DNA from: Leucobacter tenebrionis
GTDB taxonomy: Bacteria; Actinomycetota; Actinomycetes; Actinomycetales; Microbacteriaceae
DNA: 64,000 bases
Reading direction: 5' to 3'
NCBI RefSeq assembly: GCF_019884725.1
Contig: NZ_CP082322.1
Location: 3,286,001-3,350,000, forward strand
The position numbers were made by a program, and so were the translations under genes. Under the pieces are notes generated by a model that searched no databases, was not told the origin of the DNA, and was given only the letters and a program-made list of their open reading frames with translations. This document shows, one piece after another, positions 15,095 to 22,860 of this stretch (position 1 is the first letter of the stretch; the number at the start of each line of letters is the position of its first letter).

Positions 15095-15657
15095 GCGAGA
15101 CCGGATTCTCGACGCCCCGGGCCGCGCGCCGCGCCGAGTGGGGCGTGCGGCTCCACGAGCTGCCCCTGCTGCTCGGGCTCGTGCTGCTGTGGATGATGCT
15201 CTGGCAGGAGGTCTCGCTGCTCTCGGCGGTGAGCGGCGTGGTGGTCGCCATCGTCGTGATGCGCGTCTTCTACCTGCCGCCGGTCGAGCTCGCCGGCCGT
15301 TTCAACCTCTGGTACGCCCTGCGATACCTCGGGTACTTCCTGTGGCATCTGGCGCTCGCGTCCTGGCAGGTGGCCTGGCTCGCGGTGCGGCCGGGTCCGC
15401 CGCCGCCGTGCTCGATCATCGCGGTTCGCCTGCGCACGAGGTCCGACTTCATCCTCACCATGGTGGGGCTGACGACGTCGCTGATCCCCGGCTCGCTGGT
15501 GGCAGAGGTCGATCGCTTCCGCTCTGTGCTCTACCTGCACGTGCTCAACACGCCCACCCAGAAGGAGATCGCGGCGATGCGCCGCGAGGCCCGTCGTATC
15601 GAGCGGTTGCTCGTGCTGACGCTCGGGTCCCGGGAAGAGATGGAGGCGATCCGATGA
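15091..15657 (+). CDS. mrpE: Na+/H+ antiporter Mrp subunit E
   Basis: A 188-residue membrane protein with the MnhE pattern: two N-terminal helices (LPLLLGLVLLWMMLWQEVSLLSAVSGVVVAIVVMRVFYLP), then LAWLAVRPGPPPPCSIIAVRLRTRSDF and SLIPGSLVAEVD, which resembles the family's TPGT motif region. It starts ATG 15091 with a 4-base overlap with mrpD and ends in a 4-base overlap with mrpF. It is part of the Mrp antiporter complex. Confidence 0.92.
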   Translation: MSETGFSTPRAARRAEWGVRLHELPLLLGLVLLWMMLWQEVSLLSAVSGVVVAIVVMRVFYLPPVELAGRFNLWYALRYLGYFLWHLALASWQVAWLAVRPGPPPPCSIIAVRLRTRSDFILTMVGLTTSLIPGSLVAEVDRFRSVLYLHVLNTPTQKEIAAMRREARRIERLLVLTLGSREEMEAIR

Positions 15658-15968
15658 GTGCCACGATGTCCATCCTCATCCTCGCGGCGGGCGCCGGCCT
15701 CACCTTCACCGCACTCGCGGCGATCATCCGCATCGTCCGGGGCCCCACGATCCTCGACCGCATGGTGGCCTCCGACGTGCTGCTGACCACCCTCATGCTG
15801 GCGGTCGGCACCGACATGGTGGTGCGGGGTCACACCGATACGATTCCGCTCATGACCGTGATCGCGGCGACGGCGACCTTCGCGACCATCGTCGTGGCGC
15901 GGTACGTGAAGCGCAGGGCCGAGTCGTCGGACGGCCCGAGGTCGTCGAAGGGGGCGGGCCATGTCTGA
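15654..15968 (+). CDS. mrpF: Na+/H+ antiporter Mrp subunit F
   Basis: A 104-residue protein with three membrane helices. The signature RIVRGPTILDRMVASDVLLT is that of MnhF/MrpF, including the conserved aspartates. It overlaps mrpE at its start and mrpG at its end (8 bases). The C-terminus is short, basic and hydrophilic. Confidence 0.92.
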   Translation: MSATMSILILAAGAGLTFTALAAIIRIVRGPTILDRMVASDVLLTTLMLAVGTDMVVRGHTDTIPLMTVIAATATFATIVVARYVKRRAESSDGPRSSKGAGHV

Positions 15969-16347
15969 TCTCGAACTGCTCGGGCGCGTCATGGACATCG
16001 CAGCCGTGGTGTGCGTGCTGCTCTCAGCGGCGCTCACGGTCGCGGCCGGCATCGGCCTGCTGCGGTTCCCGGACGCGCTCAGCCGGCTGCACGCCGCGAC
16101 CAAGCCGCAGATCTTCGGCCTGCTGCTCATCATCGCGGCTATCGCCCTCGACCAGCGCTCCGTCGCCACGCTGCTGGCGCTGATCCCGGTCTTCGTGTTC
16201 CAGTCGCTCACGGCGCCGGTGGCGGCGCACATGGTCGGTCGCGCCGCCTATCGCACCGGTCAGCTCGACGACGAAACGCTCGTGATCGATGAACTCGGCC
16301 CGGCCATCGAGCAGGCGGCGAAACGCGAGGAGACCCCGGGCCGATAG
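15961..16347 (+). CDS. mrpG: Na+/H+ antiporter Mrp subunit G
   Basis: A 128-residue membrane protein, the last of the Mrp operon. GIGLLRFPDALSRLHAATKPQIFGLLLI is the typical MnhG/MrpG block, followed by two more helices and ending with APVAAHMVGRAAYRTG. The stop codon lies within the loop of the following terminator hairpin. The full set A(B)-C-D-E-F-G suggests a functional antiporter for Na+ or alkali tolerance; the exact cation is not readable from the sequence. Confidence 0.92.
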   Translation: MSDLELLGRVMDIAAVVCVLLSAALTVAAGIGLLRFPDALSRLHAATKPQIFGLLLIIAAIALDQRSVATLLALIPVFVFQSLTAPVAAHMVGRAAYRTGQLDDETLVIDELGPAIEQAAKREETPGR

Positions 16348-16363
16348 CCCGGGGCCTCCTCGC
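16325..16363. terminator. Terminator hairpin between mrpG and aceB
   Basis: Arms 16325-16340 and 16348-16363 (GCGAGGAGACCCCGGG and its complement with one mismatch) flank a 7-base loop that contains the end of mrpG. The genes converge, so the hairpin probably serves both. There is no T-run on either side. Confidence 0.7.
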
Positions 16364-16373
16364 ATCCGGTCGA

Positions 16374-18026
16374 TCAGGCGTCGACGAGGAAGCGGCTGTA
16401 GGCCGGAACGGTGAGGAACGTGGGGAAGTCGTCGCCCAGTGCCACATCGGCGAAGAGTCCCGCGGCGTCGTCGTAGCGATCGCCCTCGAAGCGGTCGAAG
16501 CCCGCGACGGCCTCGCGCACGAGCTCGGCCACCCACTCCTTGGTGATGCGGGTGCCCTCAGCCGTCGACTGGTCCTGGTGGATCCACTGCCAGATCTGCG
16601 AGCGGCTGATCTCGGCGGTGGCCGCGTCCTCCATGAGGTTGTCGATCGCGACGGCCCCGAGACCGCGCAGCCACGCCTCGATGTAGCGGATGCCGATCGA
16701 GACGTTGTCGCGCACGCCCGCGTCGGTGATGTCCCGGCCGATGTGCACGTCGAGCAGCTGCGCCGCGGTCACCTCCACGTCGTCCCGCTGGCGGTCGACC
16801 TGGTTGGGGCGGTCGCCGAGCACCGCGTCGAACTCGGCCTGCGCGACCGGGATCAGGTCGGGGTGGGCGACCCAGGTGCCGTCGAAGCCGTCGGTCGCCT
16901 CGCGGTGCTTGTCGGCGCGCACCTTCTCCTCGGCGCGACGGGTGACCTCGGGATCGCGGCGGTTTGGGATGAACGCGCTCATGCCTCCGATCGCGTGGGC
17001 GCCGCGCTTGTGGCAGGTCTTCACGAGCAGCTCGGTGTAGGCGCGCATGAACGGGACGGTCATGGTGACCTCGCTGCGGTCCGGCAGCACGAAGCGGGCG
17101 CCGCGGCCGCGGTAGTTCTTGATGATCGAGAAGATGTAGTCCCACCGCCCGGCGTTGAGGCCGGCGATGTGATCCCGCATCACGTACAGGATCTCCTCCA
17201 TCTCGAAGGCCGCGGGCAGCGTCTCGATGAGCACGGTCGCGCGGATCGTACCGTGATCGAGCCCGAGCGCCTGCTCGGTGTAGGCGAAGATGTCGTCCCA
17301 GAGCTTCGCCTCCTCGCTCGATTCGAGCTTCGCGATGTAGAAGTAGGGGCCGCGCCCCCGGGCGACGAGCTCACGGGCGTTGTGGAAGGCGTAGAGGCCG
17401 AAGTCGACGAGGCTGCCCGAGGCCGCCCCCGACTGGCCCTGCGCATCCACGAAGCGCATGTGCTTCTCGACGAGGTGCCAGCCGCGCGGGCGCATCACGA
17501 TGGTGGGGGTGCGCTCGGCGGTGACGCGGTACTCCTTGCCCTCGGGGCTCGTGAACTCGAGCTGCCCTCGGATGGCGTCGTAGAGCGACAGCTGCCCGCC
17601 GATGACGTTCCTCCAGGTGGGGCTCGTGGCGTCCTCCTGATCGGCGAGCCACACGCGGGCTCCCGAGTTCATGGCGTTGATCGTCATCTTCGGGTCGGTG
17701 GGACCGGTGATCTCGACGCGGCGATCCTCCAGTCCCGGGCCGGCCCCCGCGACGCTCCAGCTCGGGTCCTCGCGAATCGCTCGGGTGTCCTCGCGGAACT
17801 TCGGATCGCGGCCGTTGCCGATCTCGTAGCGGCGGCGCTGGCGGTCCGCGAGGCGCTCATGACGGGTGCTGGCGAAGCGGTGATGCAGATCGGTGACGAA
17901 CTGCAGTGCCTCGGGAGTGAGGATCTCGTCACTGCGATCGAACGGCCGGCCGGTGACCTCGATGCGCGGGCCGGCTGCGGAGGGTGCGGTGGACTGCTGC
18001 TGAGGGGCCGTCTGCGTAGCGGTCAT
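16374..18026 (-). CDS. aceB: Malate synthase A
   Basis: A 550-residue malate synthase, which condenses glyoxylate with acetyl-CoA in the glyoxylate shunt. Characteristic malate synthase A segments are RPRGWHLVEKHM, YFYIAKLESSEEAKLWDDIF and ATVLIETLPAAFEMEEILY, followed by GLNAGRWDYIFS. I chose ATG at 18026 because the family start fits it (MTATQTAPQQQ...) and GGATCC-rich sequence with AGTGAAGGATC precedes it; the open frame extends further but with atypical sequence. It is divergent from a RamB-type regulator, which in Corynebacterium controls the acetate and glyoxylate genes. Isocitrate lyase is not in the window. Confidence 0.93.
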   Translation of the reverse strand: MTATQTAPQQQSTAPSAAGPRIEVTGRPFDRSDEILTPEALQFVTDLHHRFASTRHERLADRQRRRYEIGNGRDPKFREDTRAIREDPSWSVAGAGPGLEDRRVEITGPTDPKMTINAMNSGARVWLADQEDATSPTWRNVIGGQLSLYDAIRGQLEFTSPEGKEYRVTAERTPTIVMRPRGWHLVEKHMRFVDAQGQSGAASGSLVDFGLYAFHNARELVARGRGPYFYIAKLESSEEAKLWDDIFAYTEQALGLDHGTIRATVLIETLPAAFEMEEILYVMRDHIAGLNAGRWDYIFSIIKNYRGRGARFVLPDRSEVTMTVPFMRAYTELLVKTCHKRGAHAIGGMSAFIPNRRDPEVTRRAEEKVRADKHREATDGFDGTWVAHPDLIPVAQAEFDAVLGDRPNQVDRQRDDVEVTAAQLLDVHIGRDITDAGVRDNVSIGIRYIEAWLRGLGAVAIDNLMEDAATAEISRSQIWQWIHQDQSTAEGTRITKEWVAELVREAVAGFDRFEGDRYDDAAGLFADVALGDDFPTFLTVPAYSRFLVDA

Positions 18027-18129
18027 GATCGGATCCTTCACTGTTCGTCGGGTGCCTGAGATTTGCGGCGTAGTTCCATCTTGAGGGGCGGATCGGGAGG
18101 CGGATCGGTGAATCAGGGTGTGAAGATCC

Positions 18130-18160
18130 CGGATTTTTCTGCTTGTCGGAAAAATATCCG
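18130..18160. promoter_or_regulatory. Imperfect inverted repeat between aceB and the RamB-type gene
   Basis: CGGATTTTTCTGC at 18130-18142 and its imperfect complement GTCGGAAAAATATCCG up to 18160 form an A/T-rich dyad. It lies 18 bases before the regulator start and about 100 bases before aceB. A/T-rich dyads in this position are plausible operators for the divergent genes. It does not match the Corynebacterium RamB site exactly as I recall it. Confidence 0.45.
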
Positions 18161-18177
18161 TCTGGCACCATGGAGCC

Positions 18178-19677
18178 ATGACGCTTCTCGACAGTGTTGC
18201 CTCGCTCCGCAGCGCGGGGACGCCCCGCGATCCCGCCGTGCCCGAATCCGACGAGGGCGGCGACGCCCTCACGCTGGGTCGCCGCATCCGCGAGCGCCGC
18301 ATGCAACTCGGTCTTACCCTCGAGCAGCTCGCCTCCGCGGTCGACCGGGCGCCCTCGCAGCTCTCGGCGATCGAGAACGGCAAGCGGGAGCCCCGCCTGC
18401 CGCTGCTGCGCGCGCTCGCCGCCGAACTCGGCTCGACGGTCGACGAGCTCCTCGTGGACGAGGCGCCGAGCGAGCGAGCCGCGCTGGAGATCGCGGTCGA
18501 GCGAGCTCAGCGCGGCGCGGTCTTCCAGTCGCTCGGGCTGCAGCCGATCCGCGTCTCCAAGGCGACGAGCGACGAGACGCTGAAAGCGATCCTCGGTCTT
18601 CACCAGGAGGTGGAGCGGCTCAACCGCGAGCGAGCCGCGACTCCCGAGGAGGCCAGGCGGGCGAACACCGAGCTGCGCGCACAGATGCGCGTCGCCGGCA
18701 ACTACTTCCCCGACCTCGAGCGCGCGGCGAGGCAACTGCTCGACAGCGTCGGGTACGGGGGAGGGCCCGTGTCGCAGCAGACCATCTCCATCGTCGCTGA
18801 GAAGCTCGGCTTCAGTCTCCACTACGTCTCGGACATGCCGCACTCGACGAGATCCGTGATCGATCGTCGCAACGGACGCATCTATCTGAGCAACAATCTT
18901 CCCTCGCGCGATGCTCGGGCCCCGATCCTGCGCGCCCTCGCGAGCGTCGTGTGCGGGCATGAGGAGCCCCGCAGCTACGGCGACTTCCTGCGCCAGCGGG
19001 TCGAGGCGAACTATCTCGCGGGCGCGGTGCTGCTGCCCGAGGAGGCGACGGTCGAGCTGCTGGCGGAGGCGAAGCGGCAGCGGCAGATCTCGATGGAGGA
19101 TCTGCGCGACGCGTTCGGCGTCTCGTACGAGATGGCGGCGCACCGCTTCACGAATCTGGCGACTGAGCGGCTCGGCCTGCAGGTGCACTTCATGAAGGCG
19201 CACGAGTCGGGCACCCTCATCAAGGCGTACGAGAATGACGGGGTGCGGTTCCCCTCCGACGCGCTCGGCAACCTCGAGGGGGCGACGGTCTGCCGCAACT
19301 GGACCGCTCGCACGATCTTCGGGCAGCCCGACCGGTTCAACCCCTGGTACCAGTACACCGACATGGCTTCGGGCGGCACCTACTGGTGCACCTCCCGCGT
19401 GGAGAAGGCGAAGGAGGGCTGGTACTCGGTGAGCGTGGGGGTGCGCTTCGAGGACGTGAAGTGGTTCCGCGGGCGTGAGACCCAGCATCGTTCGCAGTCG
19501 TTCTGCCCCGATGAGCGGTGCTGCAGGCGCGCCTCCAGCGAGCTCACCAGGAAGTGGGAGGCCGCCGCGTGGCCTGAGGCCGCGACGCCCACGAGCCTGC
19601 TCGCCGCACTGCCCGTGGGCACCTTCCCGGGCGTCGACAACAACGAGGTGTATGAGTTTCTTGAGTCCCACGAGTGA
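18178..19677 (+). CDS. ramB: XRE-family regulator of acetate/glyoxylate metabolism (RamB type)
   Basis: A 499-residue protein. An N-terminal XRE helix-turn-helix (about 30-90: LGRRIRERRMQLGLTLEQLA...PSQLSAIENGKREP) is followed by a central IrrE/ImmA-like domain (about 190-340) that lacks an HExxH zinc motif. The cysteine-containing C-terminal domain (ATVCRNWTARTIF ... FCPDERCCRR) is typical of short-chain fatty acyl regulators of the RamB/MldR/PrpR group. In Corynebacterium and Mycobacterium such proteins control acetate, glyoxylate or propionate genes. The position directly divergent from malate synthase supports a RamB-like role here, but the ligand (for example an acyl-CoA) is inference. 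Confidence 0.85.
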   Translation: MTLLDSVASLRSAGTPRDPAVPESDEGGDALTLGRRIRERRMQLGLTLEQLASAVDRAPSQLSAIENGKREPRLPLLRALAAELGSTVDELLVDEAPSERAALEIAVERAQRGAVFQSLGLQPIRVSKATSDETLKAILGLHQEVERLNRERAATPEEARRANTELRAQMRVAGNYFPDLERAARQLLDSVGYGGGPVSQQTISIVAEKLGFSLHYVSDMPHSTRSVIDRRNGRIYLSNNLPSRDARAPILRALASVVCGHEEPRSYGDFLRQRVEANYLAGAVLLPEEATVELLAEAKRQRQISMEDLRDAFGVSYEMAAHRFTNLATERLGLQVHFMKAHESGTLIKAYENDGVRFPSDALGNLEGATVCRNWTARTIFGQPDRFNPWYQYTDMASGGTYWCTSRVEKAKEGWYSVSVGVRFEDVKWFRGRETQHRSQSFCPDERCCRRASSELTRKWEAAAWPEAATPTSLLAALPVGTFPGVDNNEVYEFLESHE

Positions 19678-19778
19678 ATAGGGGCGGCCGGGGTGCGCGG
19701 GCGCCCGGGGCTGCGATAGCGTAGTAGGAGCAGGTCGAACGACCAGGCGTCGTTACGAGAACAAGAAATGGGTGAGAC

Positions 19779-20243
19779 ATGACTACTGAGAATCATGCCC
19801 GTCGCGCCGACCACACCGAGGCGCGCGCCACCCAGCAGTTCCGCGAGGATCTGGGGGCGATGATCCGCGCTCGGGCGACCGACCTCACGATCGACGAGCG
19901 CGAGGCCGTCGAGGCGCTGCCGTCGGGCGCGGCCCTGCTCGTCGTGCGTCGCGGGCCGGATCTCGGCGCCCGCTTCCTGCTCGACCAGGACGTCACGGTC
20001 GCCGGACGTCACCCGGCGGTCGATATCTTCCTCGACGATGTGACGGTGTCTCGTCGGCACGCGGAGTTCCACCGCAACGGGACTCGCTTCTCGGTCGTGG
20101 ACCTGGGCTCGCTGAACGGAACCTTCTGCGACGGCGTGCGCATCGACGGCGAGGTGCCGCTCGAGGACGGCGCAGAGGTGCAGGTCGGCAAGTTCCGCTT
20201 CACGTTCTTCGCCTCGCGCTTCGATTTGGGCGAGGGCGCCTGA
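19779..20243 (+). CDS. garA: FHA-domain regulator GarA/OdhI
   Basis: A 154-residue protein with a forkhead-associated domain in the last ~100 residues, containing GRHP, DVTVSRRHAEF and DLGSLNGTF, which are the phosphothreonine-binding signatures. In related actinobacteria GarA/OdhI inhibits 2-oxoglutarate dehydrogenase and controls glutamate enzymes. Its N-terminal threonines are phosphorylated by PknG and by PknB-type kinases, which switches it off. Here the motif that reads ETTSVFRAD in M. tuberculosis and C. glutamicum is ARATQQFRED: the first threonine is alanine and the second (T18) is kept. It is followed at 1 base by ftsR, in a conserved order. Confidence 0.92.
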   Translation: MTTENHARRADHTEARATQQFREDLGAMIRARATDLTIDEREAVEALPSGAALLVVRRGPDLGARFLLDQDVTVAGRHPAVDIFLDDVTVSRRHAEFHRNGTRFSVVDLGSLNGTFCDGVRIDGEVPLEDGAEVQVGKFRFTFFASRFDLGEGA

Positions 20244-20244
20244 T

Positions 20245-20925
20245 ATGGCGGCCGCCGCGTCGGTCCCATCGCAGGCGGGCAGCCTTCTCAGCATCGGGCA
20301 GGTGCTCGCCCGCCTGCAGGACGATTTCTCCGATCTCACGCCCTCGAAGCTGCGCTTCCTCGAGGAGCAGGGGCTCGTAACGCCCGAGCGCACGAAATCG
20401 GGCTATCGCAAGTTCTCCCAGCAGCACATCGAGCGGCTGCGTCTGATCCTCACTCTGCAGCGCGATCACTACCTGCCGCTGAAGGTGATCGCCGAGGTGC
20501 TCGACGAGATCGACGCCGGCCGGGACCCGATCATTCCGGGCGCGTCCCCGCGGAGCGCCTCGATGATCCTGGCCCCCCAGCGCGTGCTCAGCAGCGAGGA
20601 GCTGCGTCGTGCCACGGGTGCGAGCGCCCGGTTCCTGGGCGAGGCGATCGCGGCGGGCCTGCTGCCGGCGGCCGAGGTGTTCCCCCACGACGCGGTCGCG
20701 CAGCTGTCCGCGCTGCTGAAGCTCGCGGAGCGGGGGATCACCCCGCGCCATCTGCGGTCGCTGCGGGTGTCCGCCGAGCGCGAGGCGGAGCTGATCGCGC
20801 GCGCGGTGTCGACGCGCGGCGTGAAGAGCGGCACTCCGCTCGGCACCGAGGACTCGCTGGAGCTGGCCGGGTACCTCGACACGGTGCGCTCCGGCGTGTT
20901 GCGCCGGCGTTTCGGCAGCGCCTGA
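20245..20925 (+). CDS. ftsR: MerR-family regulator FtsR
   Basis: A 226-residue MerR-family protein. The winged helix-turn-helix occupies residues 15-85 with the characteristic SIGQVLARLQDDFSDLTPSKLRFLEEQGLVTPERTKSGYRKFS. The remainder is helical and has none of the metal-binding cysteines of classic MerR proteins. This protein lies between garA/odhI and a second MerR gene in many actinobacteria and was described in C. glutamicum as FtsR, an activator of ftsZ. The ftsZ gene is in this window at 53474. In mycobacteria and corynebacteria a DUF151 nuclease gene lies between the two MerR genes; it is absent here. Confidence 0.88.
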   Translation: MAAAASVPSQAGSLLSIGQVLARLQDDFSDLTPSKLRFLEEQGLVTPERTKSGYRKFSQQHIERLRLILTLQRDHYLPLKVIAEVLDEIDAGRDPIIPGASPRSASMILAPQRVLSSEELRRATGASARFLGEAIAAGLLPAAEVFPHDAVAQLSALLKLAERGITPRHLRSLRVSAEREAELIARAVSTRGVKSGTPLGTEDSLELAGYLDTVRSGVLRRRFGSA

Positions 20926-20948
20926 GCGGCCCGAGATCGGCGTGATTT

Positions 20949-20975
20949 CAACCTTCAAGTTCTAGTAGAGGTCGA
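20949..20975 (+). promoter_or_regulatory. Putative operator upstream of second MerR gene, similar to the ftsZ one
   Basis: CAACCTTCAAGTTCTAGTAGAGGTCGA here resembles the dyad at 53430-53460 before ftsZ: AACYTTYAASTTC, then five bases, then GAGGTYGA. The right half is weaker than at ftsZ. The two sites share the same 5-base spacing between half sites. It lies about 105-130 bases before the merR start. Confidence 0.5.
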
Positions 20976-21002
20976 CACTCCCAAATTGACCTTCGGCGGT
21001 CG

Positions 21003-21031
21003 TTGCACGCCGCCTGCCATCTGGGTACCGT
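21003..21031 (+). promoter_or_regulatory. Putative promoter of the second MerR gene
   Basis: TTGCAC at 21003-21008 and TACCGT at 21026-21031 are spaced 17 bases apart, giving a start near 21038 and a 43-base leader with AAGGAAG before ATG 21081. The match is by eye. Confidence 0.4.
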
Positions 21032-21080
21032 TATGGGAGTTCGGTGCCCGCGCCGTTCGATCCGTGAAGAAAGGAAGACG

Positions 21081-21710
21081 ATGGAGAACACTCAGCAGCC
21101 GTCTGGCGAGACGGCTTCTCCGTCGTCGGAGGCCGCGCCCGAGGGAGCGGCCTCGGCACCCATCAGCGGTGCGGAACCCCTCACGATCGACCCCGAACTC
21201 CTCTTCGACGATGGGCTGCCGAAGCCCAATCAGGAGGGCGGGTTCAAAGGCGCTACGGCGGCCCGCGCTGCGGGCATCACCTATCGTCAGCTCGACTACT
21301 GGGCGCGCACGGGCCTCGTCGAGCCCACGGTGCGCGGGGCGAAGGGGTCCGGATCGCAGCGCCTCTACGGCTTCCGCGACATCCTCGTGCTCAAGCTCGT
21401 GAAACGACTGCTCGACACGGGCATCTCCCTGCAGCAGATCCGCACCGCTGTCGCGCAACTCCACGAGGCGGGCGTGCACGACCTGTCGCGCACCACGCTC
21501 ATGAGCGACGGAGCCAGCGTGTACCTGTGCACCTCGAACGACGAGGTCATCGACCTCGTCAGCCGCGGGCAGGGCGTCTTCGGCATCGCGGTCGGCAAGG
21601 TGCTGCGCGAGGTCGAGACCTCGCTCGTCGACATGGACGAGCACCGCGAGCAGGCTGAGAGCGTCGACGAACTCGCAGCGCGCCGCCAGGTTCGCAAGAA
21701 GATCTCCTAG
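21081..21710 (+). CDS. MerR-family transcriptional regulator (Rv1830 type)
   Basis: A 209-residue MerR protein. Residues 1-45 are acidic and disordered. The helix-turn-helix begins at AARAAGITYRQLDYWARTGLVEPTVRGAKGSGSQRLYGFRDI, followed by a helix and an effector-like domain (SDGASVYLCTSNDEVIDLVSRGQGVFGIAVGKVLREVE). This second MerR protein follows ftsR in most actinobacteria (Rv1830 in M. tuberculosis). I chose ATG 21081 because AAGGAAG lies 6 bases before it; an upstream start at 21003 would add residues unlike the family. Targets are not known to me. Confidence 0.85.
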   Translation: MENTQQPSGETASPSSEAAPEGAASAPISGAEPLTIDPELLFDDGLPKPNQEGGFKGATAARAAGITYRQLDYWARTGLVEPTVRGAKGSGSQRLYGFRDILVLKLVKRLLDTGISLQQIRTAVAQLHEAGVHDLSRTTLMSDGASVYLCTSNDEVIDLVSRGQGVFGIAVGKVLREVETSLVDMDEHREQAESVDELAARRQVRKKIS

Positions 21711-21738
21711 GGCCCGCGCCTCTCGCGCGTAAGGAACG

Positions 21739-21768
21739 AAAGAGCCCGGCTCGTGAGCCGGGCTCTTT
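21739..21768. terminator. Bidirectional terminator between merR and parA
   Basis: Perfect 14-bp inverted repeat AAAGAGCCCGGCTC/GAGCCGGGCTCTTT at 21739-21752 and 21755-21768 with a 2-base loop. It has an A-run on the left and a T-run on the right, so it can terminate both converging genes. Confidence 0.85.
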
Positions 21769-21802
21769 CATTCGTGCGAGGGCATCGGGGCGCCGTGCGA
21801 AC

Positions 21803-22648
21803 TCAATCCTCGACGACGGTCGCGGTGCGCCCGGGCTTCGACCTCGTCTCGCGCGCCGCGTCCATGCCGGCAGAGCGGAGCACCCGATCCAGCACCAGGT
21901 CGAAGTTGCCGGCCATCTCCTGCGAGGCCTCGCCCGGCCACATGTGCACGGGCTTCGCCGCGCCCTGGGCCTGCTGCAGCGAGGGACGCTCGGGCAGCTG
22001 GGGATTGAGCACGAGGGGGCCGAACATCTCGCGCAGCTCGCGGATGCGGAACTGGTGCTCCATCGACTGCGGCTGCGTGCGGTTGATCAGGATGCCGAGG
22101 GGCTGCAGGCGGGGGCTCACCCCGCGGCGGATCTCCTCGATCGCGCGCAGCGCGCGGTCGGTTGCGGCGACGGCGAAGAGGCTGGGCTCGGCGACGACGA
22201 GCACCCGATCGCTCGCGGCCCACGCGGTGCGCGTGAGGGCGTTCAGCGAGGGGGCGCAGTCGATGAGCACGAGATCGTACTCGGACTCGACGACCGCGAG
22301 GGCCTCCTCCAGCTTCCAGATGTCGCGCGTCGACGGGTGGGGGCCGTCGAAGTTGATGGCCGACGGGCTGCCCACGAGCAGGTCGATCGACCCGCCCTCG
22401 TGGTACTCGTTCCAGCCGCTGTGGGCGATGGCCGAGCGCACCGTCTTCTCCTTGGGGCTCTCGAGCACATCGGCCACGGTCGCGTACCCGTCGGGGTTCA
22501 CCGCGAGGCCCGTCGACACATCGGACTGGGGGTCGAAGTCGACGACGAGCGTGCGCAGGCCCCGGGAGAAAGCGGCCGAGGCGAGGCCGAGCGTCACGGT
22601 GGTCTTGCCGACGCCACCCTTGAGGGAACTCACACTCAATACATGCAC
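21803..22648 (-). CDS. ParA/MinD-family ATPase (orphan, no ParB neighbour)
   Basis: A 281-residue ATPase. The deviant Walker A motif SLKGGVGKTTV is at residues 9-19, switch I is VDFDPQSDVSTGL, and Walker B is LVLIDCAPSLN. The protein is a full-length soluble ParA type without an N-terminal DNA-binding extension. No parB or parS-like site is next to it, so it is not the chromosomal ParA of the origin region. Corynebacteria have a comparable orphan (PldP) that affects division. The C-terminal tail with the motif KPGRTATVVED is poorly conserved. The neighbours are pyc (divergent) and merR (convergent). Confidence 0.82.
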   Translation of the reverse strand: MHVLSVSSLKGGVGKTTVTLGLASAAFSRGLRTLVVDFDPQSDVSTGLAVNPDGYATVADVLESPKEKTVRSAIAHSGWNEYHEGGSIDLLVGSPSAINFDGPHPSTRDIWKLEEALAVVESEYDLVLIDCAPSLNALTRTAWAASDRVLVVAEPSLFAVAATDRALRAIEEIRRGVSPRLQPLGILINRTQPQSMEHQFRIRELREMFGPLVLNPQLPERPSLQQAQGAAKPVHMWPGEASQEMAGNFDLVLDRVLRSAGMDAARETRSKPGRTATVVED

Positions 22649-22860
22649 GTGGCAAGTTTAGTCGATCCCCTTCTGTGATCGACCAGAGTATGCGTGAGGC
22701 GAACAGAAGATCGGGCCGTTTTTCACCCTCGAGTCGGAGTCGTCGGGGCGACGCGAGCACGCGAGTAGGGCAGAGCGGGCGCGAGCGTGTATCTTGATAT
22801 CGAACGATCCATCGGTCTGGGCAGCCGGCGAACGTACTGATACAGAGGGGTATTTTCTGC

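Noticed and set aside
16578..19671. Long open frames antisense to malate synthase (plus strand) and to the RamB-type gene (minus strand)
   Set aside because: Both are shadows of well-supported genes and have arginine- and histidine-rich composition without domains.
21803..22648. ParA gene as part of a chromosome partition locus
   Set aside because: No parB, parS-like palindrome cluster or origin genes are near; it is an orphan ATPase.
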